A program made the translations under genes and the position numbers. DNA of 64,000 bases from Cycas panzhihuaensis (lineage: Eukaryota; Cycadophyta). The stretch's first letter is position 1. Every line of letters starts with the position of its first letter. The notes under the pieces were generated by a model. The model searched no databases and was not told the origin of the DNA. It worked only from the letters and a program-made list of their open reading frames with translations. The stretch is taken from NCBI GenBank assembly GCA_023213395.1, contig CM041465.1, forward strand, positions 174,227,741 to 174,291,740, read 5' to 3'. Shown piece after piece: positions 41,488-53,589 of the stretch.

Positions 41488-42330
41488 ATGGAGAAGCGTA
41501 TGCCTAAGGTTATCTTTAACGGTAATAATTTCAGCGAATGGAAGACTAATATGGAGCTTATTTTGATGGTGAACCAACTCTGGGGAATTACCAAGGCGAA
41601 GCTTGATTCAGTCCCACTTAACCATAAGGAGCGTATCAAACTTGAAGAGAAGCAATATATGGCCGTTGGATTACTGAAACTCTCACTGACGCCGGACCAG
41701 AGGGCTCTAGTTCGCAATCTAGATGACCCAGCCGAGATTTGGACGAAGTTGTGTGATATGTTTGAGAAGACGAAGACGAATAGACGTCTTGCTATGATGT
41801 TGGAACTACTCAATTCAAAAGTCGAAGATGAGAACAATAGCAGCTCCTACCTGAATAAAATAACCGACTTGAAGAACAAGCTTGAAGAGTTAAAGCAGAA
41901 CTTAATCGATGATGCGCTCTTGTTTGCGATAATCATGTCGAAGCTGCCAGTTGCGTTCGCCACATTCCAGACCATTTACGGTAGAGACGAAGTGATGGAG
42001 GCAGAAACTTTTGACGGGTTCAAAAACCTAATTCTAGCGGAGGATGCCAAGCTCAAACATCATGGTTTGCTTGGAGGTTCTGGTTCAAGTCAGGCCTTAG
42101 CCATGAAAACTCAGAGGAGGGAGGCCCCTAAGGAGGAGAAGATCACACAAGGTTTGGAGAAAGCTCTCAAGACAAGAAGAAGTTTAATGGAAAGTGCAAT
42201 TACTGCAAGAAAGATGGTCATCGTGAGAAGAACTATTGGTTCAAACGTCGTGACAAGCGCAAAGGTAACCAGGATGATAAAGGAAAGTGTGTTGCTACTC
42301 ATTGCGTCCGAGCGCAGACCTTGTCGGTAG
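41488..42330 (+). pseudogene. Copia A gag
   Basis: Starts MEKRMPKVIFNGNNFSEWK, the typical N-terminus of UBN2-type copia capsid; the frame is open further upstream but the ATG at 41,488 fits the family. A central LVRNLDDPAEIWTKLCDMFE and a helical region to about 42,060 follow. Near 42,150 the frame shifts by one: in the other frame the zinc knuckle reads CNYCKKDGHREKNY (about 42,196-42,237), with Tyr in place of the last Cys of CX2CX4HX4C. It is nearly intact but broken at the RNA-binding end. Confidence 0.93.
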
Positions 42331-43539
42331 AATCGGATCGAGAGACTATTGGGTACTAGATTACGGGCCTTGAAGCACATCTCTTACCAAAGGCGAAACT
42401 TTGATACGTTGAATGCAAATCAAAGTGGTGCTGAGATCGTTCTTGGAGATGCTCGCGTGTTGTTGGTAGATGGTATCGGTGACGTTTCCATTACAGGAGG
42501 AAAGTTTTCTGGGGTATATTATGTACCCAAGATGCGGTTAAATCTTCTGATTGCTCGGGAGATCTGCAAACAAGGTATGAAAGTGAAGCTCTATGATGAT
42601 AAGTGCCTGATAAAGGACCCAAAACAGAACTTTGCTGTCATAGCTACCGGGAAAGGCAGGGACAACTTCTGGGTGTTTGAAAAGTTTCAATCTCAGAAGA
42701 AGTCCTATGCCTTTGTTGCCGATCTTGGATGATGAAAGTAGTCGTGGCACAATCGCCTTGGGCACCTTAATTACAGGAGTATTGCACTACTGAAGAGGTT
42801 GAAGATGGTGGAAGGACTGCCGTCGGTTACCTGCTCGGATGGTGTATGCGAAGGATGCATGTATGGCAAGCATCATCGCTATCCTTTTGCTCGGGATAAC
42901 GCCTGGAGAGCCAAGGAGAAGCTGGAGCTTGTACACTCAGACATTATGGGACCACTCCCAAATCCTTCGATATCAGGAGCCTAATATACACTTGTGTTTG
43001 TGGATGATTACACTAGGAAAGCCTGGGTTTATTTTCTTAAGAACAAGTCAGACGTATTTGATCGCTTCCATGAGTGGAAAGCGATGGCTGAAAATGAAAG
43101 TGATAAGAAAATAAAAACTTTACGAAGTGATAATGGTAAGGAATACGACAATAATGCATTCAATCAATTTTGCCGCAACCATGGTATAAAGCGGGAGTTT
43201 ATAGTCCCATATACCCCACAACAGAATGGAGTTGCTGAAAGAAAGAACCGTACCATGATGGAGATGGCGAGGTGTATGGTGCATGCTAAAAACCTACCAC
43301 CAAAGTTTTGGGCAGAAACTGTGGCGACTGCTGTTTATATATTGAACAGGGTAACCACTCAGGCAGTTCGTAGCATGACCCCCGAAGAGAAATGGACCAG
43401 TCGGAAGCCTACCATTAGCCATTTGAGAACGTTTGGGTGTATAGCGTACGCCCACATCACGATGATACCCATGAAAATTTGGATCGAAAGAGTGAAGTGC
43501 ATATTCATGGGGTATTGCACGGAGAACAAAGCCTACTGA
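42331..43539 (+). pseudogene. Copia A protease and integrase
   Basis: The protease active-site region reads LDYGA across a one-base deletion near 42,360 (D-Y-G where D-S/T-G is expected), followed by the usual HISYQRRNFDTLNA and YYVPKMRLNLL. The pre-integrase zinc segment covers 42,750-42,900 (GHLNYRSIALL, VCEGCMYGKHH). The integrase core has all three acidic positions: HSDIMGP, LRSDNGKEYD and the E of VAERKNRTMMEMARC. Frameshift or stop lesions lie near 42,732 and 42,983, and a stop at 43,537 follows the FMGYCTENKAY motif. Confidence 0.93.
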
Positions 43540-45474
43540 GACTATGGAATCCATAGGGAGAAGATTGTGGTTAGTCGGGATGTTAAATTTGACGAGTCAT
43601 CGTATCATCTTTGAAAGAGCATCAGAGGAGCCTTTTAACCCTCCCCTTCTCCCATTCCCAGATTCTTCAAGCGAAGAGGACGATGAGCTAGTCGCTGTAG
43701 CACCTGAGGAAGCAGGACCAAGTGGGATGCGTAATAGTGAGGAACCGCCACAAGTAGAGGTACCTCCAGCAACGGATCATTCTATACCTTTATGGGCAAG
43801 GAAAACTCTTGAAGATTCCGGTGTGGCAATGCAAACCCTTACTGATGATAGACGAACCAGAAGTCAGCATGCCAGTCGAACTCTGCTGGTCGACATCAAT
43901 GACTCCAGTGATCCTGAATCGTTTGCTGAAGCGAAAGGAGATCCAAGATGGAGAGCTACAATGGAGTAAGAATATGGTTCTCTGATGAAGAACGATATGT
44001 GGGATTTGGTTCCACTACCTCCGTCGAAGAATCTTGTTGGATGCAAGTGGGTCTATAAGACAAAGTTTTGCTCAGATGGAGAGGTGGACAAGTACAAGGC
44101 CAGACTTGTTACGCAGGGATTCAAGCAGAAAGAAGGAATTGACTATGAGGAGACATTTGCACCAGTCTCCAGAATGACAACGGTTCGCTTACTCATTTCC
44201 TTAGCAGCTGCATTAGATTGGGAGTTACACCAGATGGACGTTAAGTTCGCATTCCTTAATGGAGATCTAAAGGAGGAGATATACATGTCACAGCCTCTGG
44301 GATTCATTAAGGATGGCCAGGAGCATCTTGTTTGCCATCTGAAGAAATCAATCTATGGCCTAAAACAAGCACCCCGTGCTTGGTATGAGAAGATGGATGC
44401 CAAGTTGAAAGCTGAAGGTTTTGAAATTTCAGAACTTGACCGAACACATGTCTGAAAAGAAGAGGGACTTAGTAGTTGCTTGCGTGGTGTATGTGGGTGA
44501 TCTAATCATTGGCGATGTCGTGGCAAGGCTATAGCCGAAGTCAAATCCAATTTGGGAGCTTCATTTGACATGACGGATCTTGGGAACTTCACTATTTCTT
44601 GGGCATTCAGATCAGGCAGATGGAAGATAGGATCGTGTTGTTGCAATCACAGTATGTGAAGAACTTACTGGAGAGATTTGGGATGCAGCACTGCAAACCT
44701 GTTGCAACACCAAGTGTCAAAGGCGCAAGATTGCAGAAGGATATGGCCCAACCTTCTGTAGATGGCACAAAGTATCGTCAGTTGGTAGGGAGTCTCGTTT
44801 ATTTGACTCATACCAGGCCACATATTGCATACGCTGTTGGATTGGTTTCCCGCTATATGCAGAATCCATAGGAGCCTCATTTGGTGGCAGCAAAGCGGAT
44901 TTTGAAATATCTAAAGGGGACAATCAATTTTGGTCTTGAATACCGCAGAGGTGAGAAGATCAGGTTGTATGGCTACACGGATGCTGATTGGGGAGGAGAT
45001 TTCGACGATCGGAAGTCTACTGCTGGATACCTGTTTAGTATTGGCAATGGATTTGTTTTGTGGCAGTCGAAGAAGCAGCAGACAATGGCGCTATCTTCTA
45101 TAGAAGCAGAATATCAAGGTCTTAGTGCTGCTGCGAAAGAAGCAATATGGTTGCAAGGTCTCTTGGAATTTCTTGGCGTTTCCAATGGACATCCGATTCT
45201 CTTTGTTGATAATCAGAGTACCATTTGTCTGTCGAAGAATCCAGAGTTTCATGCGCGTACAAAGCATATTGAGATTCAACACCATTACATTCGTGAGCTA
45301 ATCAAGTCAGGGAAACTGCAGGTCGACTATTGTCCGAGTGAATTACAACTTGTGGACATGTTTACCAAGCCACTCACTGAAGACCAATTCACGAAGATGC
45401 GTACCGGATTAGGACTCACCAATGTTATCCTTGAGGGGGGATGTATCAACAAGGATAAAGAAGCTGCAGGATAG
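43540..45474 (+). pseudogene. Copia A reverse transcriptase and RNase H
   Basis: An acidic linker (SSSEEDDELVA, about 43,660) leads into [70 protein letters not shown] frame lesion lies near 44,440, and the active-site box reads YVGD, with Gly for the first Asp, in CVVYVGDLIIG (about 44,485). The C-terminal RT and RNase H are open from 44,599 and 44,881: DADWGGDF, LSSIEAEYQGLSA, LFVDNQSTICL, KHIEIQHHYIREL, ending GGCINKDKEAAG. The RNase H acidic residues appear intact. Stops also occur at 43,969 and 44,871. Confidence 0.95.
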
Positions 45475-45540
45475 TCCCAGCCTTCGTGATAACTCAACTG
45501 CTACATGTTGCAGGTTCCCCACATTCACATTAAGAGGGGA

Positions 45541-45642
45541 TGTTAGCGTGGCAGTTAATTATTAAGCCACTTAATTAATGTTAATGTGGTTTAATTATGT
45601 GAAAAGGTGTGAGTGAAAAGGTGCGATTTATTCGGAGGGTCA
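45541..45642 (+). repeat. 3' LTR of copia A, first part
   Basis: Starts TGTTAGCGTGG immediately after the purine tract ttaagagggga (45,530-45,540) and is cut at 45,642 by gypsy G. The remainder is 56,202-56,457. Confidence 0.95.
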
Positions 45643-46471
45643 TGTTAGAGCATAATGTGACACGCTGGGCTATGGGCAGACCAGAGAGAAGCCGAGTATC
45701 CTTGGACTGTGCAGGTACGGACCGTACAAAGGTACGTATGCAGTGAAAAGTGAAGAATCCAGCATTCTGGGTATGTATGATAGGTGCGTACATGGTAAAG
45801 GTACGCAACACAGATACGTACCTCCTGGCAGAACGCAAGCAAACGGGATTGGTACACATGAGAAGACTGGACAGAAGGGAGCCTGGGGTGACGTGAGATG
45901 TACGTACAGACGTACGGATGAGTTAAGACAAGCAATTAAGGAATCTAACCAATGGTTAGGAAGAGGTATGCTTGACTGAAAAGGTACGGTTATAATGACG
46001 GTCATAACCCTTGAAAAACACCAAGGAGGCGTGTATTTATGAGGCTTCCCAAGGACCATTCGGTTAGGGTGAGAGCCAAGTATCTGGGTACACATTGGTA
46101 CGGAGACCGATGCATGGAAGCGACTGAAGCCATGTATTTTGATGGGTACCTCACAGGTACGCATGTGACAGATTAGTGTATAAAATTTGGAATGCACAGG
46201 AATGCATTCCGGACCTTGTGTAAAAGAACTATTGCTTAATGAAATAAGAAGTTACGTGGAAATTGTGTATTCTCTGTGTTGCAAGGATTGAATGTGGAAT
46301 ATGTGCTGATTTACATCTTTAGCCGTTGTGATATAATCATGTGGAAACATTAATAAATCTGTGGAATATATTTGGATGATGATGTTGACTGTGTCCTAAA
46401 CTATACTATAACCTATGTAACCTTGACAAGTGTACCTTTCCCATAAGTGCAGTGGGAAATCTAAGTCAACA
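45643..46471 (+). repeat. 5' LTR of gypsy G
   Basis: 829 bp, TGTTAGAGCATAATG... to ...AAGTCAACA. It holds an unusually high number of GGTACG/CGTACC motifs (at least seven) and a TATA-like 'gtgtataaaattt' near 46,177. No good TGG-type primer site follows at 46,472 (TTAGTTCGTTGCC), so the primer tRNA is unresolved. Confidence 0.95.
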
Positions 46472-46841
46472 TTAGTTCGTTGCCTACGTCCATTGAGGAG
46501 GGACAAGGCCCAGGAGTTTCAAAAGAAGGAGTGTGTAAAGGGCAGAGGACCCTGGCTGTCGTCGTGATGGCAGGCTGTAACTAAGCCTCCGACAGCCAGG
46601 GGACCTTCCAATGCCACCTAAGAGGCCTTCAAAGGCAGAAGAGCCACAAAAGGATACTTCACCCAAAGGAAAAGAAACAAGTAGACATAGGGCATTACGA
46701 TGGTCGAAGGAATCAAAACTGAGAAGAGCAAGGAGATTAAGTTCGTAGAACAACGAGACTAAGGGACAGTCCGTTGAAGAATCAGAGGCAAGTGGAGCCC
46801 AGACACCTCAAGAACAATGAGAGGGAACTAATGGTGAACGA

Positions 46842-48487
46842 ATGGTACTAACACCAACCCCAATCAAGGATGACCTGTTTAGCCCAGAATATGAAGAAAA
46901 ACCAAAGGTGGATGAAAAATATAAAGACACGGTAACAAAAGAGGGAAGTATACCTGTGGAGGATAGTCCGAAGGACCTAAGTGACAGTGAAAAGAAGGCG
47001 GAGGAAGGTCCCTCGGCATATTGGGAAAATAAGTTCACAAGACAGCTTTTTGAGGATTCATCAGAAAAGGGATTTGATCAATCATATATAACAGTGACAC
47101 CATTAACAATACAAGTACGAGGTGTAGTAGAACCTATACATATTAAAACCCCATTTAAGAATCCATTATTTGGGAAGGATAATCTAAGAGGCACTCCAAG
47201 TACATCTCCAAAGGAGAAGAGTGAAGGGAAAGAGACCAAATCCAGTCAGGAGAAGAATCACCACCAGGTGGGACACCATTACAATCTCCCAAGATGGATG
47301 ACTATAGAGATTTTGGGAAGTTGATTTTCAACGACACTTCAGATGCAGTCGAACACGTATACCTCTTTCAAAATCTGATTGGCGTGAAGAAGATTACAGA
47401 CGAGGATGAGATAAAAGCCAGTTAAGCACAGTACACTAAAGAGTACCGTTGGCATGGTACAAAGAAGTAAACAAGAATGATTCATGGGCGAAAATAAAGA
47501 AATCCTTCGAAGAAAGATTCCAGAAATTCCGAAGCAATGAAGCAGTGGAAATTGCCCTGAGGGAAATTAAACAAAGGCCAGGAGAGTCAGTGTTAACTTA
47601 TATCAGCAGAATAAAAATTATTGCGGCCAGTATGATTAATGAAACGGTCACTAACCACAATATGAAGAATTATTTTGTTAGGGGATTGAATGAGAAACTG
47701 AGAGCCATGATGCATACTCATCTGTTAAGGTCATTCAAAAATGCTCAAGAGTTAGCATTGGATTTTGAGATGGAGATGGATGCACAGGCTGGAGGACACA
47801 AATCCCTCTTATTGAGATTGCAAGAGGAAATCAGGGAACTTAAACAACATTAGTATAATCGACCTTTTTGCCAGGTGGGAGTAGCAGAAGAGGAATTAGA
47901 ACTAGAAGCCCTAAGAAAGGAAGTGGCGAGACTGAAAATAAGAAACAACAGAGAAGAAGAAACGAAAAAGAAGAAAGACCATGAAAGCAGAGTGACAAAA
48001 TGGTGCCATATCTGTGAAGAGAATTCACATACGACTAAAGAATGTGAACTTAACCCTAAGAATAGCGCATTGCACCAAAGGGATAAATGGTGCCACATAT
48101 GCGATGTAGATACGCATATGACAAAAGATTGTTTCTACAACCCAAGAGGAAAAGCATACAGGGGACAAGGTAGGGGAAGGGGAGGCAACCCACCTCGAAA
48201 TGTTTATACAACGAGGGGTACACAGGAGACCTCGAGGAAGAAAAAACCAATGGGGAGATGCCTCATCTGTTTACAATTTGGGCACTGGAAATCCGACTGC
48301 CCAACGAAACGAGAATACGAACAAAAACCGTTCGTATGTAATAACTGTGGACCAAGTGAACATAAGACAGAGGACCGTAAGGGGAAAGCTAAAGCCACTA
48401 ACCTAATGACGATTATACCGGAAAGCAAAAATGTGAAACTCCAAAACAAACAAAAGGAGAAAGAAAATGAAGGATATTCGAATCCGT
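46842..48487 (+). pseudogene. Gypsy G gag with four CCHC zinc knuckles
   Basis: An acidic N-terminal segment (46,842-47,324) is followed after frame lesions by a Retrotrans_gag-type capsid (about 47,300-47,850: MAWYKEVNKNDSWAKIKKSF, PGESVLTYISRI, NYFVRGLNEKLRAMM), a Glu/Lys coiled segment, and four zinc knuckles of spacing CX2CX4HX4C at 48,004-48,045 (CHICEENSHTTKEC), 48,091-48,132 (CHICDVDTHMTKDC), 48,259-48,300 (CLICLQFGHWKSDC) and 48,337-48,378 (CNNCGPSEHKTEDR, last Cys replaced by Arg). A stop at 47,851 and frame changes near 47,320 and 47,430 break it. Gag packages element RNA; four knuckles is more than the usual one or two. Confidence 0.9.
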
Positions 48488-48561
48488 AGACAGAAATAAA
48501 TCGGTTTAAACAAGCAAAACAACTGTTGGAGGGCTTAGTTTAAGAAGAAAGTGCATTACCA

Positions 48562-49971
48562 ATGGGGAAGTTAGAAACCAAATATATATACGTACGGAAA
48601 AACAAGCAAAAAGAGAAAGATAACGTACCAGGAGAACCAAAGGTACAACCTCAAATGGTACAGATAGAAGAATTATTCAAAGGATTACCGGCTGAGGACA
48701 TTCCAAGAATGCTGTTGCTAATGGAGAACTTGGTAAAACAACTACAATTAACTATTCCCCTATGCCAAGTAATTGATTGGATTAAAGGAGGGATATTACA
48801 ACGTGGAATTATGAAAAGTTTAAAGAAAGTGATGCCATCATTTGACATGGATCCTATGGTGACAATGGTGGTATTGGGAGAAACATTCCCAAAAGTGATT
48901 GTTGATGGAGGCGCAGTTGTCAACGTATTACCTGCTTCGACATGGCGAAAATTGGGAAGCCCAAAATTAGAAGCAACAACATATTCGTTGAAGTTGGCCA
49001 ACGAATTATTAGTGCGACCTGTGGGAAGATTAGCTGACATCAAGGTGGATGTGGCGGGGAATTACGATGAGATTGACTTTACCATTGTAGAAACAGAAAA
49101 AGGGGCAACACCCTATTTAGCATTATTGGGGAGGCCTTGGCTATACAAGACCCAGTGCCTCCAAAACTGGAAGAATGTGACCTTCACCTTATCGGATAAT
49201 GGGAATAAAGTGGTATTACCAATGTTGGGAAGGAGCTCCATTGAGATGATACCAGACGAGGGATCTAGTACGACTGTCGTAAGTGAAACAACAGCCTCTT
49301 CCCTCGATGAAGAGAATCTCTATCATACTGCTGAGGAACCCACCAAATCAATCGATCACCAAGAAGAAGAACTGACATACTTTGGAGAAATATACAACTC
49401 TTCAGACGACGAAAATGGAATGAGATTTGTGGACTATTGGTTACAAGACGCCTATGAAGTAAATTTTTCCTCTTATAGATGTAATTTATTGTCTAAATGT
49501 GTAACTGAGAACATTAATGATAATTTAGATTCTTTTGAATATATAATGACTAATGATAGTTCAGTGGATAACACCAAACTAGACCAAAAACCCCCTAGTA
49601 TACCTAGTATTTTTCATAGTTTTATAGTAGTTAATAGTAACCCTGACCTCCCTTCTACACCAAGCGTGGGTTATGAGGTAGATTCCCTATCCCCTCCATT
49701 ATTACATCCCGAGGAAGGAAGTAACATTCCTTCCTCCTCTTCTTTAGAAGTATACCCACCCAACAACCGGTCCCTTCCAACGATTGGCGCCAAATCTAGG
49801 GAAATGGAAGGAGAATCGCTGGTAAATACTTCTGGAGACTCTGGTCTAAACAGTAGAATAACTATCCCAAAAGAAACAAATTATGAAACTTATATTGGGA
49901 ATCACGTTAAGCCTTTCTATGGAGAACAGTTATATGGGACTACCCATCTAACCCATTGTATTGAATACTAG
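48562..49971 (+). pseudogene. Gypsy G protease and acidic linker
   Basis: An open frame of 469 codons. Residues about 95-220 form a retropepsin: FPKVIVDGGAVVNVLPAS (D-G-G in place of D-S/T-G, about 48,886), then YLALLGRPWLYK, equivalent to the ILGRPWL end of gypsy proteases. After about 49,250 comes an acidic, Ser/Asp/Asn-rich linker of more than 200 residues with no recognised fold, including a T-rich, Asn-rich part at 49,450-49,640. The frame ends at 49,971 inside the next gag-like block (THLTHCIEY-stop), at a position where Trp is expected. Confidence 0.85.
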
Positions 49972-50667
49972 ATGGAACATGGGAATTGGGATAAAAACCA
50001 ATGACAACAAGACCTAGTACTTACCTTACGGGGAACGGCTTGGTATTGGTACCTGGCCCACCAAACCATTCTAAAAAATTGAAAGGAGTTGCAAACAACG
50101 TTTCGAATTCGATTCGACCATCCAAAACATTGGGACATTCCGTTATTCCATGTAGGTCAAAACCCTAGTGAGCATATACAAAAGTGTAAACAGAAATGGA
50201 TATCCCTAAGTATACCCAAAAAGATTTGGTCCAACTACTTCTACCACACACTGGGACGGGTAGCAAAGGATTGGTTCCTAGGAAAGGAACAAAGTCTGGA
50301 TGTGACTTGGGGAAACTTGAAGGAATCCTTTGTAAAAACCTTTATGCATACATCAGAAAACAAAAATATAGATAAAATCTTGAAGAATATTAGAAGGATG
50401 AGCATACATTTAGAGCAAGGAATTACAAATAAAGAAGAAGAAGAATCAGTATATGGCGAGAAAGAAGAAATTATGAATTATCCTGCAGAATTCACAGAAA
50501 TTAATGTTGGAGAAAGAAAAATAGAAGATACCCCAGGATACAAAACCGGAAATAAGGAAGATGTTGAAGTAACCAAGTTAAAAACTATCAAGATCAATGT
50601 CGGCAACAAAGATGATTCCAAACTAATACGAATCGGAAATTATTGGGATAATCAAGCGATGGCTTAG
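49930..50667 (+). pseudogene. Second gag-like block between protease and RT of gypsy G
   Basis: Two capsid-like motifs follow each other. The first is THLTHCIEY, stop, then LRGTAWYWYLAHQTILKN, stop, KELQTTFRIRFDH (to about 50,120). The second is NPSEHIQKCKQKWISLSIPK, YHTLGRVAKDWFLGKEQ, VTWGNLKESFVKTFM (about 50,165-50,350). A charged linker then ends in IGNYWDNQAMA (about 50,632-50,667) just before RT. The spacing from YLAHQ to the RT start (about 0.6 kb) and the order are the same in the old gypsy remnant at 38.3-39.4 kb, so this is a family trait and not a local accident. The function is not known; a capsid-like role is inferred. Confidence 0.7.
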
Positions 50668-50675
50668 CTCGCAGC

Positions 50676-52203
50676 TTGTTTGAAGAATTCCGCGATGTAT
50701 TTGCATGGTCATATAAGGACCTAAAAGGCATTCCTCCAGAAATAGGAATGCATCATATTGATTTGGTAGAGGACGCAAAACCAGTGAAGCAGAGGCCATA
50801 CCGAATGAATCCCAAATACAAGGAAAAGGTGAAAGCAGAATTAGATAAAATCTTTGGGCGGGATACATCTATGAGATTGACTACGGTGGTGGGTGAGCCA
50901 CATGGTGGTAGTTTCCAAAAAGAATGGGAAAATACGTGTCTGTGTGGATTACAGACAATTAAACAAGGTAACAAAGAAGGATCCCTTTCCGTTACCATTT
51001 ATAGAAGATATTTTGGAAGCAGTGAGAGGAAATGAGATATATTCCTTCACCGACGGATTTAGTGGGTACAATCAAGTGTAGATTGCCCCAGAAGATCAAG
51101 CAAAGACCACATTTGTGACAGAATGGGGAACTTATGCTTATAAAGTGATGCCATTTGGTCTTACGAATGCACCGGCTACATTCCAAAGAATTGTGATCAA
51201 TATGTTTTGGAAATTTATTGGGGAAAAAGTGGCTGTATTCTTAGACGATTGGACGCTATACGGATTAATGAAAGGTCACATGGAAAACTTGAGGGAAATG
51301 TTACAAACATGCCGAGAAAACAAGTTGTGTTTGAACCCGGAAAAATGTACCTTCCTAGTACCCTTTGGAAATCTATTGGGGCACATCGTCAGCAAAGAAG
51401 GATTGCTGACAGATCCAGCCAAGGTATCTGTGATTTTACATTTCCCTATGCCACTTACGAGGAGACAACTGAAAGGTTTCTTGGGATTGACGGGCTATTA
51501 CAGAAAATTTATCAGGGGATATGCATACATATTAGGACCCTTGGAAGAATTGCTGAAAAAGAATATCGAATGGGAATGGATGGAGGAGCAACAACAAGCA
51601 TTCGAAGCATTAAAACAAGCCATTATATCAACACCCATACTGCGATTCCCTGATTGGAAGAAAACCTTCCATGTACATGTGGATGCTTCACAATACGCTA
51701 TTGGATGCGTATTAGCTCAACCTAGTGACGACAAGATGGATCATCCGATATACTTCGCCAGTCGAAAACTCACGAAGGTTGAACAAAATTATACTACGAT
51801 AGAGAGAGAAGCACTCGGTATGGTATATGCACTGCAAAAATTTCAATACTATTTATTAGTAAATCCATTCTTATTTTTTGTGGACCACCAAGCATTGATG
51901 TATCTGGTGAACAAACCAATAATGAGAGGGAGGATCAGCAGATGGTTAATGTTGTTCCAAGAATTTTCTTTTAAAATCATCATGAAACCTGGAAAAGCCC
52001 ATATTATCCCTGATCAGTTGTCAAGAATCTCAAACGGGGAAAAAGCCACGGGAATACCAGACGACTTTCCAGACGCAGCATTATTCAGCCTGGAGGCAGT
52101 TCCAACAGACTGGTATGAGGGAATACCAGAATACTTAGCGACTGGAGAAGTGCTAGCAGAATTGGATTGTACGGAAAGGCGAAATTTCGTCAGGAAAGCA
52201 TAA
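50676..52203 (+). pseudogene. Gypsy G reverse transcriptase and RNase H
   Basis: RT begins FEEFRDVFAWSYKDLKG, then PYRMNPKYKEKVKAEL; a frame lesion near 50,890 moves the reading to VVVSKKNGKIRVCVDYRQL, FTDGFSGYNQV and, after a TAG at 51,079 where Gln is expected, EWGTYAYKVMPFGLTNAPAT. The catalytic box is FLDDWTLYG (about 51,237) with both Asp present. GFLGLTGYYRKFI marks the connection. RNase H has HVDASQYAIG, TIEREALGMVYAL and FVDHQAL, with the expected acidic residues, and ends near IIPDQLSRI (about 52,030). From 51,115 on, 362 codons are open. Confidence 0.95.
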
Positions 52204-52227
52204 CCATATCAATTAATAAACGGAGAA

Positions 52228-53349
52228 TTGTACAAACTGGGACTAGATGAAGTGTTACAACATTGCGTTCGACCACACGAGATCAACCAGATTATGTCGC
52301 AAGCACATGAAGGAGTAGCGGGTGGACACATGGGCAAATTAGCCACATGGCGGAAAATTTTGATGTCCGGATTCTGGTGGCCATCCATGTTTGAAGACGT
52401 CAGAAAATGGATCCAAGCCTGTAATTATTGTCAGCGAGTTGGGAAACCTAATCGACAGGATTTCCAACCCCTACATCCCATTTTACCTCTAGCACCATTC
52501 GAGAAATGGGGACTCGACTTTCTGGGGCCAATTAAACCAGCTGCCCATCGATCAAAAGCCTGATATATTCTGGTGGCAACAGACTATATGACAAAGTGGG
52601 TAGAAGCAAAGCGGATGCGGAAAGTATAGCCCGATTTCTGTACGAAGTAGTTATTACACGATTTGGATGCCCTCTGGAGATTGTGAGCGACCAAGGTGCC
52701 CATTTTCTGAATCAAACCATAGAGACATTGACATCAACTTTTATGATAAGCCATTGAAAGTCTACCCCATATTACCCAAGGGCAAATGGCCAAGCAGAGA
52801 GTTCAAATAAAATAATTGAAAACTGCTTAAGGAAAATATGTGATGTCGGCAGATTCGATTGGGCCGAGAAATTGCCATCCGTGTTATGGGCATTCAGAAC
52901 AACTTATAAAAGATCGACTGGATAGACTCCATTCTAGCTTGTCTATGGAACAGAAGCCATTCTTCCAACAGAATTCGAGATACCAAGTCTACGAATTGCT
53001 ATGCAGTGTCGATTAGACGACTTCCAATGCTTACAACAACGATTGGAAGAATTGGTGCGATTAGAAGAGAAACGACATATGGCGAAATGGCTGCAAAATA
53101 TAGAAAAGAGACGACAAAAGGCATGGCATGATCGACATTTACGTAAACCTCAATTCAAAGAAGGTGATCAAGTGTTCTTTGTCTGACGACAAGTTCAAGA
53201 TGCACCCCGGCAAACTCAAGATGCGGTGGTTGGGACCTTACATCGCGGAGAAAATCTTTGAGAACGGATCGGTGCAACTTTAGGAAATAGATGGACCGCT
53301 GCTATCAACTCGAGTGAATGGTAGCAGGTTGAAACCATACATTGAATAG
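52228..53349 (+). pseudogene. Gypsy G integrase
   Basis: N-terminal zinc-binding segment HEGVAGGHMGK ... CNYCQR (about 52,309-52,440). Core: KWGLDFLGPI (first Asp), then after lesions EIVSDQGAHFLN (second Asp, about 52,690) and NGQAESSNKIIENC (Glu, about 52,790). The C-terminal part has RRQKAWHDRHLRKPQFKEGD, KMRWLGPYIAEKIF and VNGSRLKPYIE (to 53,349). Stops at 52,561 and about 52,755, 52,924 and 52,939, plus frameshifts near 52,610 and 53,185, inactivate it. There is no chromodomain. Confidence 0.93.
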
Positions 53350-53589
53350 ATTAGCTTACCGGCCAGATCAGCTGGTTGTACTATATCGCGTTGCATGAAG
53401 TTGAGGCAAATCGAATTGCTTTGATACTGGAATGTGATCCACTTCGATATGGAAACCAAAATACAAAAAAAATAAAAAAACAAGAAAAAACAACCGTAAC
53501 TCATACTATATACACAAGCAATATGAAGAATCATTAAAAACAAGGATATTATGACTAAAAGAATCAAGGATAAGAAAGAATTCTGTCAA

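Noticed and set aside
45581-46197. Overlapping minus-strand ORFs of 92-175 codons
   Set aside because: They lie antisense to the gypsy G LTR, and shorter versions appear in the second LTR; chance frames in a less AT-rich repeat.
46472-46490. Primer binding site of gypsy G
   Set aside because: TTAGTTCGTTGCC does not start with TGG, which every tRNA-primed site needs; it may be mutated, and I could not assign a tRNA.
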